Position numbers and translations under genes: made by a program. Of a stretch of DNA of 64,000 bases, positions 43,610 through 53,888 are shown one piece after another. This DNA comes from an uncultured Muribaculaceae bacterium (GTDB lineage Bacteria > Bacteroidota > Bacteroidia > Bacteroidales > Muribaculaceae): assembly GCA_910578075.1 (NCBI GenBank), contig CAJTPK010000001.1:175867-239866 (forward strand), in the 5' to 3' direction. A model generated the notes under the pieces. It did no database searches, was not told the origin of the DNA, and saw only the letters and a program-made list of their open reading frames with translations. Each line of letters begins with the position of its first letter. Positions within the stretch are counted from its first letter, which is position 1.

Positions 43610-45712
43610 ATGAACAAACTAAAAATCACAATGAGTGCAATCGTTGCATTATCAGCTCTCGGAAGCTGCAGCAAGGATAATGCGTCTGAAACCGTCATTG
43701 AGAAGCCTGAAATCTCAATTACGGATGGAATGATGACCCCGGAGGTCCTTGAGGCCTTCGGTCGTGTGTCGGAAGCTACACCTTCTCCCGACGGAACAAA
43801 AATCATCTTTACTTTGACTTATGAGGACATTCAGGAAAACAAAGGCAATTCTGAAATATATATCATGGATGCCGATGGTCAGAATATGAAGCGCCTCACC
43901 AAGACAGCCGGTTCGGAAAGCAATCTTCAATGGATTGAAAATGGAGAGAAAATTGCATTTCTCCGCCATGACAAAGACACCGATGCAGTTCAGATTTTCA
44001 GCATCAATGCTGATGGTAGCGGTGAAAAACGCCTGTCTTCAGAAAAAAATGGCATTGAATGTTTCAAAATCAGTCCTGACGGCAAACATGTGGTATTTGC
44101 TTCGGCAATTGATGATTTCAACAAGAACGATGAGGAACTGTTCAAGGATCTTCCTAAGACAACTGGTCGCGTGGTAGATGATCTTGGTTACAAGCATTGG
44201 GATGAATGGGTGTCAAAAATTCCGCATCCATTTGTTGCAGATTTCGATGGCGAGGTTAAGAATGCAAAAGACATAATGAGCGGAGAGCCTTTCGAGTGCC
44301 CGATGCGTCCATTCGGCGGCGCAGAGTCGTTCGCATGGAGTCCCGATGGATCCAAGCTTGTATATGTCAGCAGAAAATACAAAGGTATGGATTATGTTTT
44401 CTCTACAGATTCCAATCTTTATCTCTACGACCTTGCATCCGGCAATACCGAGCAGCTCACATCAGAAGGATTTCCCGGATATGACACAGACCCTGTGTTC
44501 TCTCCCGATGGAAACACCCTCGCTTGGCTTTCAATGCCCACTGCAAAATATGAGAGCGATAAAAAGCGCCTTATGCTCATGGATATGAAAACGAGAGAGT
44601 CTCGCGATCTGACTGAAAACTGGGACTACTGGCCCGAGCAGATAGCATGGGCTAAGAATGGCGATTCCATATGGTTCACAGGATACTACCAGGGAGTGTC
44701 CCCAATCTTTACAATTGATACTAAAACATGCGCCATTGACACAATCGCTACCGGTCAGTATGATTATGTAGGAGTTTCTCCTGTATCAGACAATGCCGCT
44801 ATTGCTATGAGACACTCAATGCGCGAGCCCAATGAAATATTCCTCGTAAGCAAAGGGAATGCGGAAGCCAAGCAACTTACTTCTGTAAATGCAGAATTAC
44901 TTGGCCAGCTCAAACTCGGAGATGTGCATAAAGTTATCGTTCCTACCACTGACGGAGGAGAGATGACTTGCTGGGAAATTCTTCCCCCGGACTTCGATCC
45001 CAATAAGAAATATCCGGCTATCCTGTATTGCCAGGGCGGTCCCCAACAGGCTGTCAGCCAGTTCTGGAGCTACCGCTGGAATTTCATGATAATGGCAGCT
45101 CACGGATATATTGTGATTGCTCCTAACCGCCATGGTGTGCCGGGATTCGGAACAGCATGGAACCGTCAGATTTCCGGCGATTACGGCGGTCAGAACATGC
45201 AGGATTATTTCTCCGCAACAGACTATATCAAATCAAGACCTTATGTTGATGCAGACCATGTAGGCGCTATCGGTGCAAGTTATGGCGGTTTCTCAGTATA
45301 TTGGCTTGCAGGACACAACGAGGGTAGATTTGCAGCATTGATTGCCCACGCGGGAATCTTCAATGTTGAAGCTCAGTATCTCGAAACTGAAGAGATGTGG
45401 TTTGCCGACTTTGATCTTGGTGGTCCGTATTGGGATAAAGAGAATGCCATCGCACAGCGCACATACTCAAATTCTCCCCATAAATTCGTGAATAATTGGA
45501 CTGCCCCAATGCTTATCACAGTCGGAGAACTTGATTACCGCATTCTCGCATCTCAGGGTATGCAGGCATTCAATGCAGCCAAGATGCACGGACTTGAAGC
45601 GGAGATGCTTGTATTCCCCGATGAGAATCATTGGGTGCTGAAACCCCAGAACGCTATATTATGGCAGCGCACATTCTTCCGTTTCCTTGACAAACATCTC
45701 AAGAAACAGTAA
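43610..45712 (+). CDS. S9-family (prolyl oligopeptidase/DPP-like) serine peptidase lipoprotein
   Basis: A 700-residue exported peptidase. A lipobox (ALGSC) suggests a membrane-anchored lipoprotein. Residues about 40-420 form a WD40-like beta-propeller (repeats such as PSPDGTKIIFTLTYED and SPDGSKLVYVS). The alpha/beta-hydrolase domain follows with the nucleophile S557 in GASYGGF, D642 in GELDYRI and H674 in DENHW. Such enzymes trim peptides after proline or other residues in the periplasm and feed amino acids to asaccharolytic or peptide-using bacteria. It is the last gene of the uvrB operon and is followed by a terminator. Confidence 0.92.
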   Translation: MNKLKITMSAIVALSALGSCSKDNASETVIEKPEISITDGMMTPEVLEAFGRVSEATPSPDGTKIIFTLTYEDIQENKGNSEIYIMDADGQNMKRLTKTAGSESNLQWIENGEKIAFLRHDKDTDAVQIFSINADGSGEKRLSSEKNGIECFKISPDGKHVVFASAIDDFNKNDEELFKDLPKTTGRVVDDLGYKHWDEWVSKIPHPFVADFDGEVKNAKDIMSGEPFECPMRPFGGAESFAWSPDGSKLVYVSRKYKGMDYVFSTDSNLYLYDLASGNTEQLTSEGFPGYDTDPVFSPDGNTLAWLSMPTAKYESDKKRLMLMDMKTRESRDLTENWDYWPEQIAWAKNGDSIWFTGYYQGVSPIFTIDTKTCAIDTIATGQYDYVGVSPVSDNAAIAMRHSMREPNEIFLVSKGNAEAKQLTSVNAELLGQLKLGDVHKVIVPTTDGGEMTCWEILPPDFDPNKKYPAILYCQGGPQQAVSQFWSYRWNFMIMAAHGYIVIAPNRHGVPGFGTAWNRQISGDYGGQNMQDYFSATDYIKSRPYVDADHVGAIGASYGGFSVYWLAGHNEGRFAALIAHAGIFNVEAQYLETEEMWFADFDLGGPYWDKENAIAQRTYSNSPHKFVNNWTAPMLITVGELDYRILASQGMQAFNAAKMHGLEAEMLVFPDENHWVLKPQNAILWQRTFFRFLDKHLKKQ

Positions 45713-45733
45713 ACAGAATAATATTATAAAGAG

Positions 45734-45770
45734 AGGGGCGTATCCGGGCATTCGGCTGCGCCCCTATTTA
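45734..45770 (+). terminator. Rho-independent terminator of the uvrB operon
   Basis: AGGGGCG (45734-45740) and CGCCCCT (45759-45765) pair, with ATTTATTT after. It lies 22 bases after the S9 peptidase stop. The T run is broken, so strength is moderate. Confidence 0.6.
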
Positions 45771-45876
45771 TTTAATCAATATTTATTCTCGTCCTAAACA
45801 GTAGTTTCTATACTTAATTTTGGGTATTTTTTGAAAAATACCTCCATCTCATAATAACTTTTTGGCGATTTAGAGT

Positions 45877-45884
45877 TAATTTTG
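45877..45884 (+). promoter_or_regulatory. -7 element for feoB
   Basis: TAATTTTG ends eight bases before the feoB ATG at 45893. A TTTG at 45861-45864 is too close to be a normal -33 box. An upstream copy of TAATTTTG at 45815-45822 offers an alternative start with a longer leader. Confidence 0.4.
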
Positions 45885-45892
45885 CGGATGAA

Positions 45893-48334
45893 ATGAGATT
45901 ATCAGAATTAAAGCCGGGAGAAACCGGCGTTATAACCAAAATATTAGGTCACGGGGCCTTCCGCAAACGCGTTATGGAAATGGGGTTTGTGAGGTCACGT
46001 GAGGTTAGTGTCGTGCTCAATGCCCCACTCCAGGATCCGGTGAAATACGCGCTGATGGATTATGAAGTTTCATTAAGAAGAGCGGAGGCGGAACTTATCG
46101 AGGTGGATCTTCTTGAGAACTGGGAAGCGTCACATCTATCGACAGATGCATTGACAGAATTGCACGATATGGATAATGAGACGCAACTACGCAAGGATAA
46201 AATCATCAATGTTGCATTGATCGGTAATCCTAATTGCGGTAAAACATCCTTATTCAATCGGGTATCCGGTGCACATGAACACGTCGGAAACTATGCAGGC
46301 GTCACAGTAGGTGCAAAGGCAGGTTCTCTTAAACATAAAGGGTATAGATTCAATATAGTTGATCTTCCCGGCACATATTCCCTGTCGGCATATTCTCCGG
46401 AGGAGCTTTATGTGATGCGTTATCTCAGACAGGAAACACCGGATGTCATAATCAATGTGGTGGTTGCTTCCAATCTTGAGCGGAATCTTTATCTGACCAC
46501 TGAGCTTATCGATATGAACAGGTCTATGGTTATAGACCTGAATATGTTTGATGAGTTGCAACGTAGTGGAGTCAAACTTGATTACAAGAATCTTGGCAAA
46601 ATGCTCGGTGTGCCGATCGTTCCAACTATTGCCTCCTCTGGATATGGCATTGAAAATCTTCTTGACACTGTCATCGAAGTTTACGAGATGAGAAATCCGG
46701 ATACACGACACATCCATGTCAAAATGAATCCGGAAATCGAGTCAGGAATAAAACTGCTGAAAGATGAGTTCAAGAACGATCTTTCTATATCTCATCAGTT
46801 TTCTCCACGCTTCCTTGCAATCAAGTTTATGGAGAGAGATCCCGAGATAGAAGATATTCTAAGAAATAATCCGCACTATGAGGAATGGAAGAAAATAAGA
46901 GATGAAGAGACAGAGAAAATATCACGGACTCTTCATGAAGACATCACATCTGCCATTTCAGCTGAAAAATATGGATTTATACAGGGCGCATTAAAGGAGA
47001 ATATGGAGGGGTCTCTTGCGAAAGAGGAGAAATCCACAAAAATTATTGACGCTTTTGTAACCAACAAATTATTCGGATTTCCTCTGTTCCTGCTGGTGAT
47101 GTGGCTAATGTTTTGGGCGACATTCCAGATAGGTTCCTATCCTATGGAATGGATAGAAAGCCTGGTGGGGTGGATTTCAGGCAAGATTTCAGGAATAATG
47201 GCAGATGGCCCATTAAAAGACCTTCTTCTCGACGGAATCATCGGAGGCGTAGGTGGAGTCATTGTATTCTTACCCAATATCCTCATACTCTACGCATTTA
47301 TATCATTCATGGAAGATTCCGGATACATGGCCCGTGTGGCATTCATCATGGATAAACTGATGCACCGGATGGGATTGCATGGCAAATCATTTATTCCACT
47401 CGTAATGGGTTTTGGATGCAATGTGCCCGCAATAATGTCGACAAGAATAATTGAAAGTAAATCAAGCAGATTGATTACAGTGCTGATAAATCCTTTTATC
47501 AGCTGCTCTGCAAGAATTCCTATATACGTACTTCTTGTCGGTGCTTTTTTCCCCTCATACGGAGCATGGATATTTGTAGGATTGTATGCTCTCGGTATTC
47601 TTGTAGCAGTGATTACGGCACGACTGATGAGAAAATTCTGGCTTAAAGATGACGAGACTCCGTTTGTGATGGAGCTACCTCCTTACCGTATGCCTACAGC
47701 TAAAGCCACACTTAGAAACATGTGGTCAAAAGCTGAACAGTATATTAGAAAAATGGGTGGACTTATTCTTGTCGCATCAATAATAATATGGGCTCTTTCT
47801 TATTTTCCTCATTACTCATTCGAAGACATACCTCAATCCTACATAGATGAGACAATACATGAGATGCCGGAAGAATCGCTTTACAGTTATGACGAATCAC
47901 AGATTCAAAACATGATACTTACCGAATATCAGCAAAGCAATTCTATACTTGGCAAAATTGGCAAAACAGTTGAGCCGATCGTCCGCCCAATGGATCTTGG
48001 ATGGAAATCATGTGTGTCACTTATCGCAGGATCAGCTGCCAAGGAGGTGGTAGTATCAACTCTCGGCGTGCTTTATGTTGGTGACGATGATGCGGAACTC
48101 CTGTCATCAAGGCTCAAATCGCCTTCCAAACTGACTGGAAAGACTCCATTCTCTCAAGCCTCCGCGCTCGCTTTTATGGTATTTGTACTATTGTATTTCC
48201 CCTGTATCGCTACTCTTTCGGCTATAGCAAGAGAAGCCGGCTCCTGGAAATATGCCTTGTTTTCTGTTATCTACAATACCACGCTTGCGTGGATATTCGC
48301 ATTTATCGCATTCCGTATAGCAATCTTGTTTTAA
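45893..48334 (+). CDS. feoB: ferrous iron transporter, FeoA-FeoB fusion
   Basis: An 813-residue fused protein. Residues 1-75 are a FeoA SH3-like domain (LSELKPGETGVITKI, RKRVMEMGFVRSREVSVV). Residues about 100-270 form the FeoB G domain with GNPNCGKTSLF (from residue 111), the G3 motif DLPGTYSLS and the G4 motif NMFD. A helical region and the membrane core follow, with the two gating-type segments (GFGCNVPAIMSTR and the later GSAAKEVVVSTLGVLY). The protein imports Fe(II) across the inner membrane under low oxygen. The fusion is common in Bacteroidales, so no separate feoA is expected. It converges with clpC across a strong palindromic terminator. Confidence 0.97.
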   Translation: MRLSELKPGETGVITKILGHGAFRKRVMEMGFVRSREVSVVLNAPLQDPVKYALMDYEVSLRRAEAELIEVDLLENWEASHLSTDALTELHDMDNETQLRKDKIINVALIGNPNCGKTSLFNRVSGAHEHVGNYAGVTVGAKAGSLKHKGYRFNIVDLPGTYSLSAYSPEELYVMRYLRQETPDVIINVVVASNLERNLYLTTELIDMNRSMVIDLNMFDELQRSGVKLDYKNLGKMLGVPIVPTIASSGYGIENLLDTVIEVYEMRNPDTRHIHVKMNPEIESGIKLLKDEFKNDLSISHQFSPRFLAIKFMERDPEIEDILRNNPHYEEWKKIRDEETEKISRTLHEDITSAISAEKYGFIQGALKENMEGSLAKEEKSTKIIDAFVTNKLFGFPLFLLVMWLMFWATFQIGSYPMEWIESLVGWISGKISGIMADGPLKDLLLDGIIGGVGGVIVFLPNILILYAFISFMEDSGYMARVAFIMDKLMHRMGLHGKSFIPLVMGFGCNVPAIMSTRIIESKSSRLITVLINPFISCSARIPIYVLLVGAFFPSYGAWIFVGLYALGILVAVITARLMRKFWLKDDETPFVMELPPYRMPTAKATLRNMWSKAEQYIRKMGGLILVASIIIWALSYFPHYSFEDIPQSYIDETIHEMPEESLYSYDESQIQNMILTEYQQSNSILGKIGKTVEPIVRPMDLGWKSCVSLIAGSAAKEVVVSTLGVLYVGDDDAELLSSRLKSPSKLTGKTPFSQASALAFMVFVLLYFPCIATLSAIAREAGSWKYALFSVIYNTTLAWIFAFIAFRIAILF

Positions 48335-48357
48335 CCGCATTTAATAAAACAGATATA

Positions 48358-48404
48358 TAATAATCAGAGCGATGAATTGTCAATTCATCGCTCTGATTAT
48401 TATA
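48358..48404. terminator. bidirectional terminator between feoB and clpC
   Basis: The arms read TAATAATCAGAGCGATGAAT and onward on the left, with the exact complement on the right at 48381-48402, around a one-base centre. Both ends are A/T-rich, so the roughly 22-base-pair palindrome can stop transcripts from either side. Confidence 0.75.
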
Positions 48405-48422
48405 TATTAAATACGATTATAT

Positions 48423-50975
48423 TCACTCAATCCCGGTGTAAGAGATTGTCAACTTATCAGCTCCTGCATTGTGGGTGACATCTATGGTACCTCCTAATTT
48501 ACCTTCGGCATTGAGCTTTAGCATCATCTCCGCAAGCTCATCTTCAAGATACTTCTGTATGGCGCGCTTCAACGGACGCGCACCAAAGTTTTTGTCGTAT
48601 CCTTTATCTGCAAGGAATGTCTTGGCATCTTCCGAGAGATTCAACTTGAACCCAAGTTTTTCAATTCTTCCATAGAAATCTTTAAGCTCAATATCTATTA
48701 TGCTGAAGATCGATTCTTTGGTAAGCTGGTCGAACATGATGATGTCATCCACCCTGTTAAGGAATTCAGGACTGAATGCCTTGTTCAAAGCTTTGGTTAT
48801 CACTCCATGAGCCTGATCTTTTGTAACAACCTCTGTATTGAATCCGACACCTCCTCCAAAATCCTTTAACTGACGGGATCCGACATTACTTGTCATGATC
48901 ACGATTGTATTCTTAAAATCTATCTTACGACCAAGCGAATCTGTAAGACGACCCTCATCCATCACCTGAAGCAACAGATTGAAGACATCCGGATGTGCTT
49001 TCTCAATCTCATCAAGAAGAACGACAGAATAAGGTCTGCGTCTTACTTTCTCTGTCAGCTGACCACCCTCTTCGTAACCGACATATCCCGGAGGCGCTCC
49101 TACAAGGCGGGAAACGGTGAATTTTTCCATAAATTCACTCATATCCATTCTGATCAAAGAATCTGATGAATCAAAAAGATATTCCGCAAGTTTCTTAGCC
49201 AGATAAGTTTTACCAACACCCGTCGGACCGAGGAACATGAACACTCCAATCGGTTTGTCAGGATCTTTAAGACCAATCCTATTTCGTTGAATGGCTTTGA
49301 CGACCTTGCTAATCGCGTCATTCTGACCTATGACAGCACCTTTGAGAGAATCTCCCATCTTAAGAAGACGGACACCTTCGGCCTGCGCGATACGCTGTGT
49401 CGGGACACCGGTCATCATAGCTACTACCTCCGCTACTTTTTCACCATCGACTTCCTGACGGTCATTATCAAGTGACTGCTCCCAATCTTTCTTTGCCTTG
49501 TCAAGCTCCGCCTTTTTATTGACCACACTGTCGCGTAATGAAGCCGCACGCTCATAATCCTGCTGCTTTGCTGCATCAAGCTTATCCTGCGTCAGTTGCT
49601 CCACCTCATTCTCAAGCCGCTCAATCTCTTCAGGAACAACAATATTTGTAATATGAACGCGGCTACCGGCTTCATCGAGAGCATCAAGAGCCTTGTCCGG
49701 AAAATTACGGTCGCTTACATATCGCTGGGTGAGATTGACACAAGCCTCGAGCGCGTCGTCAGTATAATTAACATTATGATGCTGCTCATACTTTTCCTTA
49801 ACCTGTTTGAGAATTTCCAAAGTTTCTTCCGGTGAAGTGGGTTCAACCATAACCTTCTGGAAGCGTCTCTCGAGTGCCCCATCTTTCTCAATATTCTGAC
49901 GGTACTCATCCAATGTGGTGGCACCGATACATTGTATTTCGCCACGCGCAAGCGCCGGTTTCAGGATGTTTGCCGCATCCATGGTGCCCGGTGCGCTTCC
50001 GGCCCCTACAATGGTATGTATCTCATCAATGAAGAGAATTATATCCGGATTCTTCGTGAGCTCATCAAGAACAGCCTTGATTCTCTCCTCAAACTGACCA
50101 CGGTATTTTGTACCCGCAACCATTCCTGCAAGATCGAGTCCTACAACTCGTTTGTCAAACAGGACACGGGAGACCTTACGCTGGATTATCCTAAGCGCAA
50201 GACCCTCTACAATCGCTGATTTTCCGACACCGGGTTCGCCAATCAGCACAGGATTGTTTTTCTTACGTCTTGACAGAATCTGAGCTAATCTCTCGATCTC
50301 ATTCTCCCTGCCAACGACAGGATCAAGACGCCCTTCCTGAGCCGCCTTTGTCATATCATAGCCGAATTTATCGAGAGCCGGTGTATCACTTTTTGTCTTT
50401 TCACGACCACTTTTTTCAGCGGGACGTGACGATTCTTTACCGGAATTCCCCGGCTGACCAAGCGGGAAACCGTCATCCTCCTCATCATCAGACTGGAATC
50501 CCTTACCCATCTGAGGAGGCATGTCGAATCCGCCGATAGCCTGAATCGATATGTCAAAATTAAGGTACTCCTCCTTTATCTGTCTGAGTATCTCACTGTC
50601 CATAGCTCTTTTGTCATGTATTAACGCGAGCAATATATGCTCGCTACCTATCACCTTCGCATTCATCTTGCGGGCCTCGGCCATGGCAAGCTGAAGCTGC
50701 CGAACTGCGGCAAGGCTGATCTTATATTGCTGTTCAAACAAGGATGTTGTCTCTACGGATGCATGCGGCTCCGAAAGATACTCCTCAAGTTCCTCCTGAA
50801 TTTTCTCAATTGGAATTTTAAGCTGTGAAAGAATACGATATGCATAACCCTCCTTATTTTTCACAGATGCAAGCACAAGATGCTCACATGTGATATAAGG
50901 GGAATCAAACTTTTTCGCCTCTTCCAGCCCAATCTCAAGAATAGGTTTGAATTGCTTTGAAAAATCGTTGTTCAT
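48423..50975 (-). CDS. clpC: ATP-dependent Clp protease ATP-binding subunit ClpC
   Basis: An 850-residue Hsp100 unfoldase. It has an N-terminal double Clp-N repeat (FKPILEIGLEEAKKF to about residue 145), a charged linker, and AAA domain 1 with GEPGVGKSAIVEGLA and ILFIDEIHTIVGAG. A middle coiled coil carries a UVR-like motif (KLDAAKQQDYERAASLRDS), which marks ClpC. AAA domain 2 has GPTGVGKTYLAKKLA and VVLLDEIEKAHPDVF. The start is the ATG at 50975; a TTG two codons earlier is less likely. It feeds substrates to ClpP, which is not in the window. No clear promoter is visible in the 321-base gap shared with gyrA. Confidence 0.95.
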   Translation of the reverse strand: MNNDFSKQFKPILEIGLEEAKKFDSPYITCEHLVLASVKNKEGYAYRILSQLKIPIEKIQEELEEYLSEPHASVETTSLFEQQYKISLAAVRQLQLAMAEARKMNAKVIGSEHILLALIHDKRAMDSEILRQIKEEYLNFDISIQAIGGFDMPPQMGKGFQSDDEEDDGFPLGQPGNSGKESSRPAEKSGREKTKSDTPALDKFGYDMTKAAQEGRLDPVVGRENEIERLAQILSRRKKNNPVLIGEPGVGKSAIVEGLALRIIQRKVSRVLFDKRVVGLDLAGMVAGTKYRGQFEERIKAVLDELTKNPDIILFIDEIHTIVGAGSAPGTMDAANILKPALARGEIQCIGATTLDEYRQNIEKDGALERRFQKVMVEPTSPEETLEILKQVKEKYEQHHNVNYTDDALEACVNLTQRYVSDRNFPDKALDALDEAGSRVHITNIVVPEEIERLENEVEQLTQDKLDAAKQQDYERAASLRDSVVNKKAELDKAKKDWEQSLDNDRQEVDGEKVAEVVAMMTGVPTQRIAQAEGVRLLKMGDSLKGAVIGQNDAISKVVKAIQRNRIGLKDPDKPIGVFMFLGPTGVGKTYLAKKLAEYLFDSSDSLIRMDMSEFMEKFTVSRLVGAPPGYVGYEEGGQLTEKVRRRPYSVVLLDEIEKAHPDVFNLLLQVMDEGRLTDSLGRKIDFKNTIVIMTSNVGSRQLKDFGGGVGFNTEVVTKDQAHGVITKALNKAFSPEFLNRVDDIIMFDQLTKESIFSIIDIELKDFYGRIEKLGFKLNLSEDAKTFLADKGYDKNFGARPLKRAIQKYLEDELAEMMLKLNAEGKLGGTIDVTHNAGADKLTISYTGIE

Positions 50976-51189
50976 TACCAATCTAATATAATTTGACTAA
51001 AGTATAACAATTCTCGTGCCAAATTTGATGAATCAGATAATGAACTCATTTGAACTTTTAATCTTGGTCTTACTTTCTATTTTTTAACGAATATTTTGCC
51101 TGCAATGCGTCTATAGTAAAAAATTATCTCAAGAACAAGTCCGGGTCACAACTATTTTTAGAAACATTTCTACGAAACAGACTCTAAAT

Positions 51190-51220
51190 TTTGCGAATTG
51201 AATAAATAATTGTAACTTTG
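51190..51220 (+). promoter_or_regulatory. consensus promoter of gyrA
   Basis: TTTG (51190-51193), 19 bases, TAACTTTG (51213-51220). The leader to the gyrA ATG at 51303 is about 75 bases. The rest of the 50976-51302 gap shows no gene. Confidence 0.75.
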
Positions 51221-51302
51221 TAGTTAGGTTTTGAAGTGTGCCCGTATACAACAATACACTTCGGATAGGCTTAGATTGGGGCTTATTACATTTACTACAA
51301 AA

Positions 51303-53846
51303 ATGCAAGGAGACGACAAAATTATCCCGATTAATATTGAATCGGAAATGAAAAGCGCTTACATCGATTATTCGATGTCAGTGATTGTATCCAGGGCGTT
51401 GCCCGATGTCAGAGACGGTTTCAAGCCGGTTCACCGCCGTGTATTGTTCGGAATGAACGAACTTGGCAACACCTTCTCCGGCGACACTAAGAAATCTGCA
51501 CGTATAGTCGGAGAGGTGATGGGTAAATATCACCCCCACGGCGACTCCTCTATATATCTCACCATGGTGCGACTCGCGCAGGAATGGAGCCTTCGTTATC
51601 CATTGGTCTTCGGACAAGGCAACTTCGGTTCAATCGACGGTGACTCACCGGCAGCGATGCGATATACAGAGGTGAAACTTGCACGCATGGGTGAGGAGAT
51701 GCTGCAGGATCTTGACAAAGATACCGTAGATTTTGTTCCTAACTTTGACAACACTCTTGCCGAGCCCTCAGTATTACCGACACGAATCCCGAACCTGCTT
51801 GTAAACGGAGCATCGGGTATCGCTGTCGGAATGGCAACCAATATGCCCCCTCACAATCTTACGGAAGCTCTGAATGCATCTCTTGCATTGATTGACAATC
51901 CGGATCTGGATGTTGATGGACTCATGGAGCATATAAAGGCCCCAGACTTCCCCACAGGAGGTGAGATTCTCGGTATCCAAGGCGTGCGTGACGCATTTGA
52001 GACAGGTCGTGGACGCATTGTTCTCAGAGCAAAGGCAGAGATTGAATCCGATGGCAATCATGATGCCATAGTTATTTCCGAAATACCATACGGTGTAATC
52101 AAAGGAGATCTCGTTAAAAGCATAGCTGAGTTGGTGGATGAAAAGAAAATTGATGGTATAGCTGACATTTCTGACACATCCGCACGCGGCAAAATCAATA
52201 TTGTCATCGATATAAAGAAGGATGCAAATGCAAGAGTAGTCTTGAATAAGCTCTATAAGCTGACACAGTTGCAGACTTCTTTCAGCGTCAATAATGTCGC
52301 TCTTGTCAATGGACGTCCAAAGACTCTGAGCCTCAAGGAAATTCTACAGGCTTTTGTCGAGCACCGGCATGATGTCGTGATCCGCCGTACAAGATACGAA
52401 CTTAAGAAAGCCGAGGAAAGAGCTCACATTCTTAAAGGATTGATGATAGCGGTTGATAATATCGATGAGGTGATCCAGATTATCCGCGCGTCATCAACAA
52501 CTGAGGACGCCCGACAGAAACTTGCCGAGAGATTTGAGCTTGACGAGCTTCAGACAAGAGCCATTGTTGAAATGCGTCTCCGTCAGCTCACAGGTCTTGA
52601 GATGGACAAGTTGCGCTCTGAATACGAGGATGTCATGAAGTTGATCGAACACCTCAATGACATTCTTAACAATGACCACGTATGCCGTCAGGTGATGAAA
52701 GATGAGTTAATCGAGATCCGCGACAAATACGGTGATGAGAGACGCACAACCATCAATATGATTTCCGGTGATTTCAATGCAGAAGATTTTTATCCGGATG
52801 ACCAGATGATTATAACAATATCCCATCTCGGATATATTAAGAGGACTCCCCTTTCAGAATTCCGCGCACAGCATAGAGGCGGTGTCGGTGCAAAAGGCAG
52901 TGACACGCGTGACGCAGATTTTATTGAATATATATACCCTGCTACCAATCACAACTACATGCTGTTCTTCACTGCAAAAGGCAAGTGCTATTGGCTAAAG
53001 GTATATGAGATTCCCGAAGGTGCCAAGAATTCCAAGGGTAGAGCGATCCAGAATCTGCTCAACATCGACCAGGATGATCGTGTGAACGCATTCATAAGAG
53101 TCAAGAATCTGACTGATCCTGAATACAACACATCTCACAATCTGATTTTCGCCACTAAGAAAGGCGTTATTAAGAAAACTTCTCTCGCGGCATACTCGCG
53201 TCCAAGGACAGACGGAGTAAAGGCGATTATTATTCGCGAGGACGATGATGTGATCCAGGTTCGACTCACAAATGGCAATTCGGAGGTTATCCTCGCTGAC
53301 CGTGAAGGAAAGGCTATCCGTTTCCATGAAAGCAAAGTTCGCGAAATGGGACGCGTGTCAACCGGTGTAAGAGGTATGACTCTCGGAAGCGACAAAGATG
53401 AAGTGATCGGCATGATTACAATGTCAGGAGAAGAGGATGAATCTGTAATGGTTGTATCTGAAAACGGTTATGGCAAACGCTCCGCACTCGATGACTACAG
53501 GATAACTAACCGTGGAGGCAAAGGTGTCAAGACAATGTCTATAACGGAAAAGACCGGAGAACTCGTGGCGATCAAGAATGTTACAGACAATAACGACCTT
53601 ATGATCATCAACCAGAGCGGAATCACTTTGAGACTACCCGTTGACTCTATCCGAATAATGGGACGTGCGACCCAAGGTGTCAAACTCATTGATCTTGGCA
53701 AACGGGGAGATACCATAGCATCTGTATGCAAGGTGGATTCAGAACCGGAACAAGACATTGAATCGGAAATTGATTCCGAAAACGCATCGGAAGATACTGT
53801 TCAGCCGGAGGCCGGACAAGTGCCCGAAATAACAAACGAAAACTAA
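51303..53846 (+). CDS. gyrA: DNA gyrase subunit A
   Basis: An 847-residue GyrA from the ATG at 51303 (MQGDDKIIPINIESEMKSAY); a longer frame from 51231 would add 24 poorly conserved residues lying close to the promoter. The catalytic tyrosine is Y121 in AAMRYTEVKL. The quinolone-target region reads HPHGDSSIYL, with Ser at residue 82 (the usual susceptible residue in Bacteroides) and Leu at 86. The C-terminal beta-pinwheel carries the GyrA-box region FRAQHRGGVGAKG and ends in an acidic tail of the type EQDIESEIDSEN. With GyrB it introduces negative supercoils. A TPR protein gene follows after 42 bases in the same direction. Confidence 0.95.
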   Translation: MQGDDKIIPINIESEMKSAYIDYSMSVIVSRALPDVRDGFKPVHRRVLFGMNELGNTFSGDTKKSARIVGEVMGKYHPHGDSSIYLTMVRLAQEWSLRYPLVFGQGNFGSIDGDSPAAMRYTEVKLARMGEEMLQDLDKDTVDFVPNFDNTLAEPSVLPTRIPNLLVNGASGIAVGMATNMPPHNLTEALNASLALIDNPDLDVDGLMEHIKAPDFPTGGEILGIQGVRDAFETGRGRIVLRAKAEIESDGNHDAIVISEIPYGVIKGDLVKSIAELVDEKKIDGIADISDTSARGKINIVIDIKKDANARVVLNKLYKLTQLQTSFSVNNVALVNGRPKTLSLKEILQAFVEHRHDVVIRRTRYELKKAEERAHILKGLMIAVDNIDEVIQIIRASSTTEDARQKLAERFELDELQTRAIVEMRLRQLTGLEMDKLRSEYEDVMKLIEHLNDILNNDHVCRQVMKDELIEIRDKYGDERRTTINMISGDFNAEDFYPDDQMIITISHLGYIKRTPLSEFRAQHRGGVGAKGSDTRDADFIEYIYPATNHNYMLFFTAKGKCYWLKVYEIPEGAKNSKGRAIQNLLNIDQDDRVNAFIRVKNLTDPEYNTSHNLIFATKKGVIKKTSLAAYSRPRTDGVKAIIIREDDDVIQVRLTNGNSEVILADREGKAIRFHESKVREMGRVSTGVRGMTLGSDKDEVIGMITMSGEEDESVMVVSENGYGKRSALDDYRITNRGGKGVKTMSITEKTGELVAIKNVTDNNDLMIINQSGITLRLPVDSIRIMGRATQGVKLIDLGKRGDTIASVCKVDSEPEQDIESEIDSENASEDTVQPEAGQVPEITNEN

Positions 53847-53888
53847 TAAACAAATAATAAACAAGATTATTAACCCAATCTTCATATT

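Noticed and set aside
43465..43806. Minus-strand frame with a hydrophobic stretch at the YgiQ/S9 junction
   Set aside because: It covers the ends of two firm plus-strand genes; the hydrophobic run is the complement of their low-complexity and signal-peptide codons.
51543..51560. Possible quinolone-resistance change in gyrA (Leu at residue 86 in place of the E. coli Asp)
   Set aside because: Ser82 is intact, and Bacteroidales commonly have a non-acidic residue at the following position; there is no sign of selected resistance.
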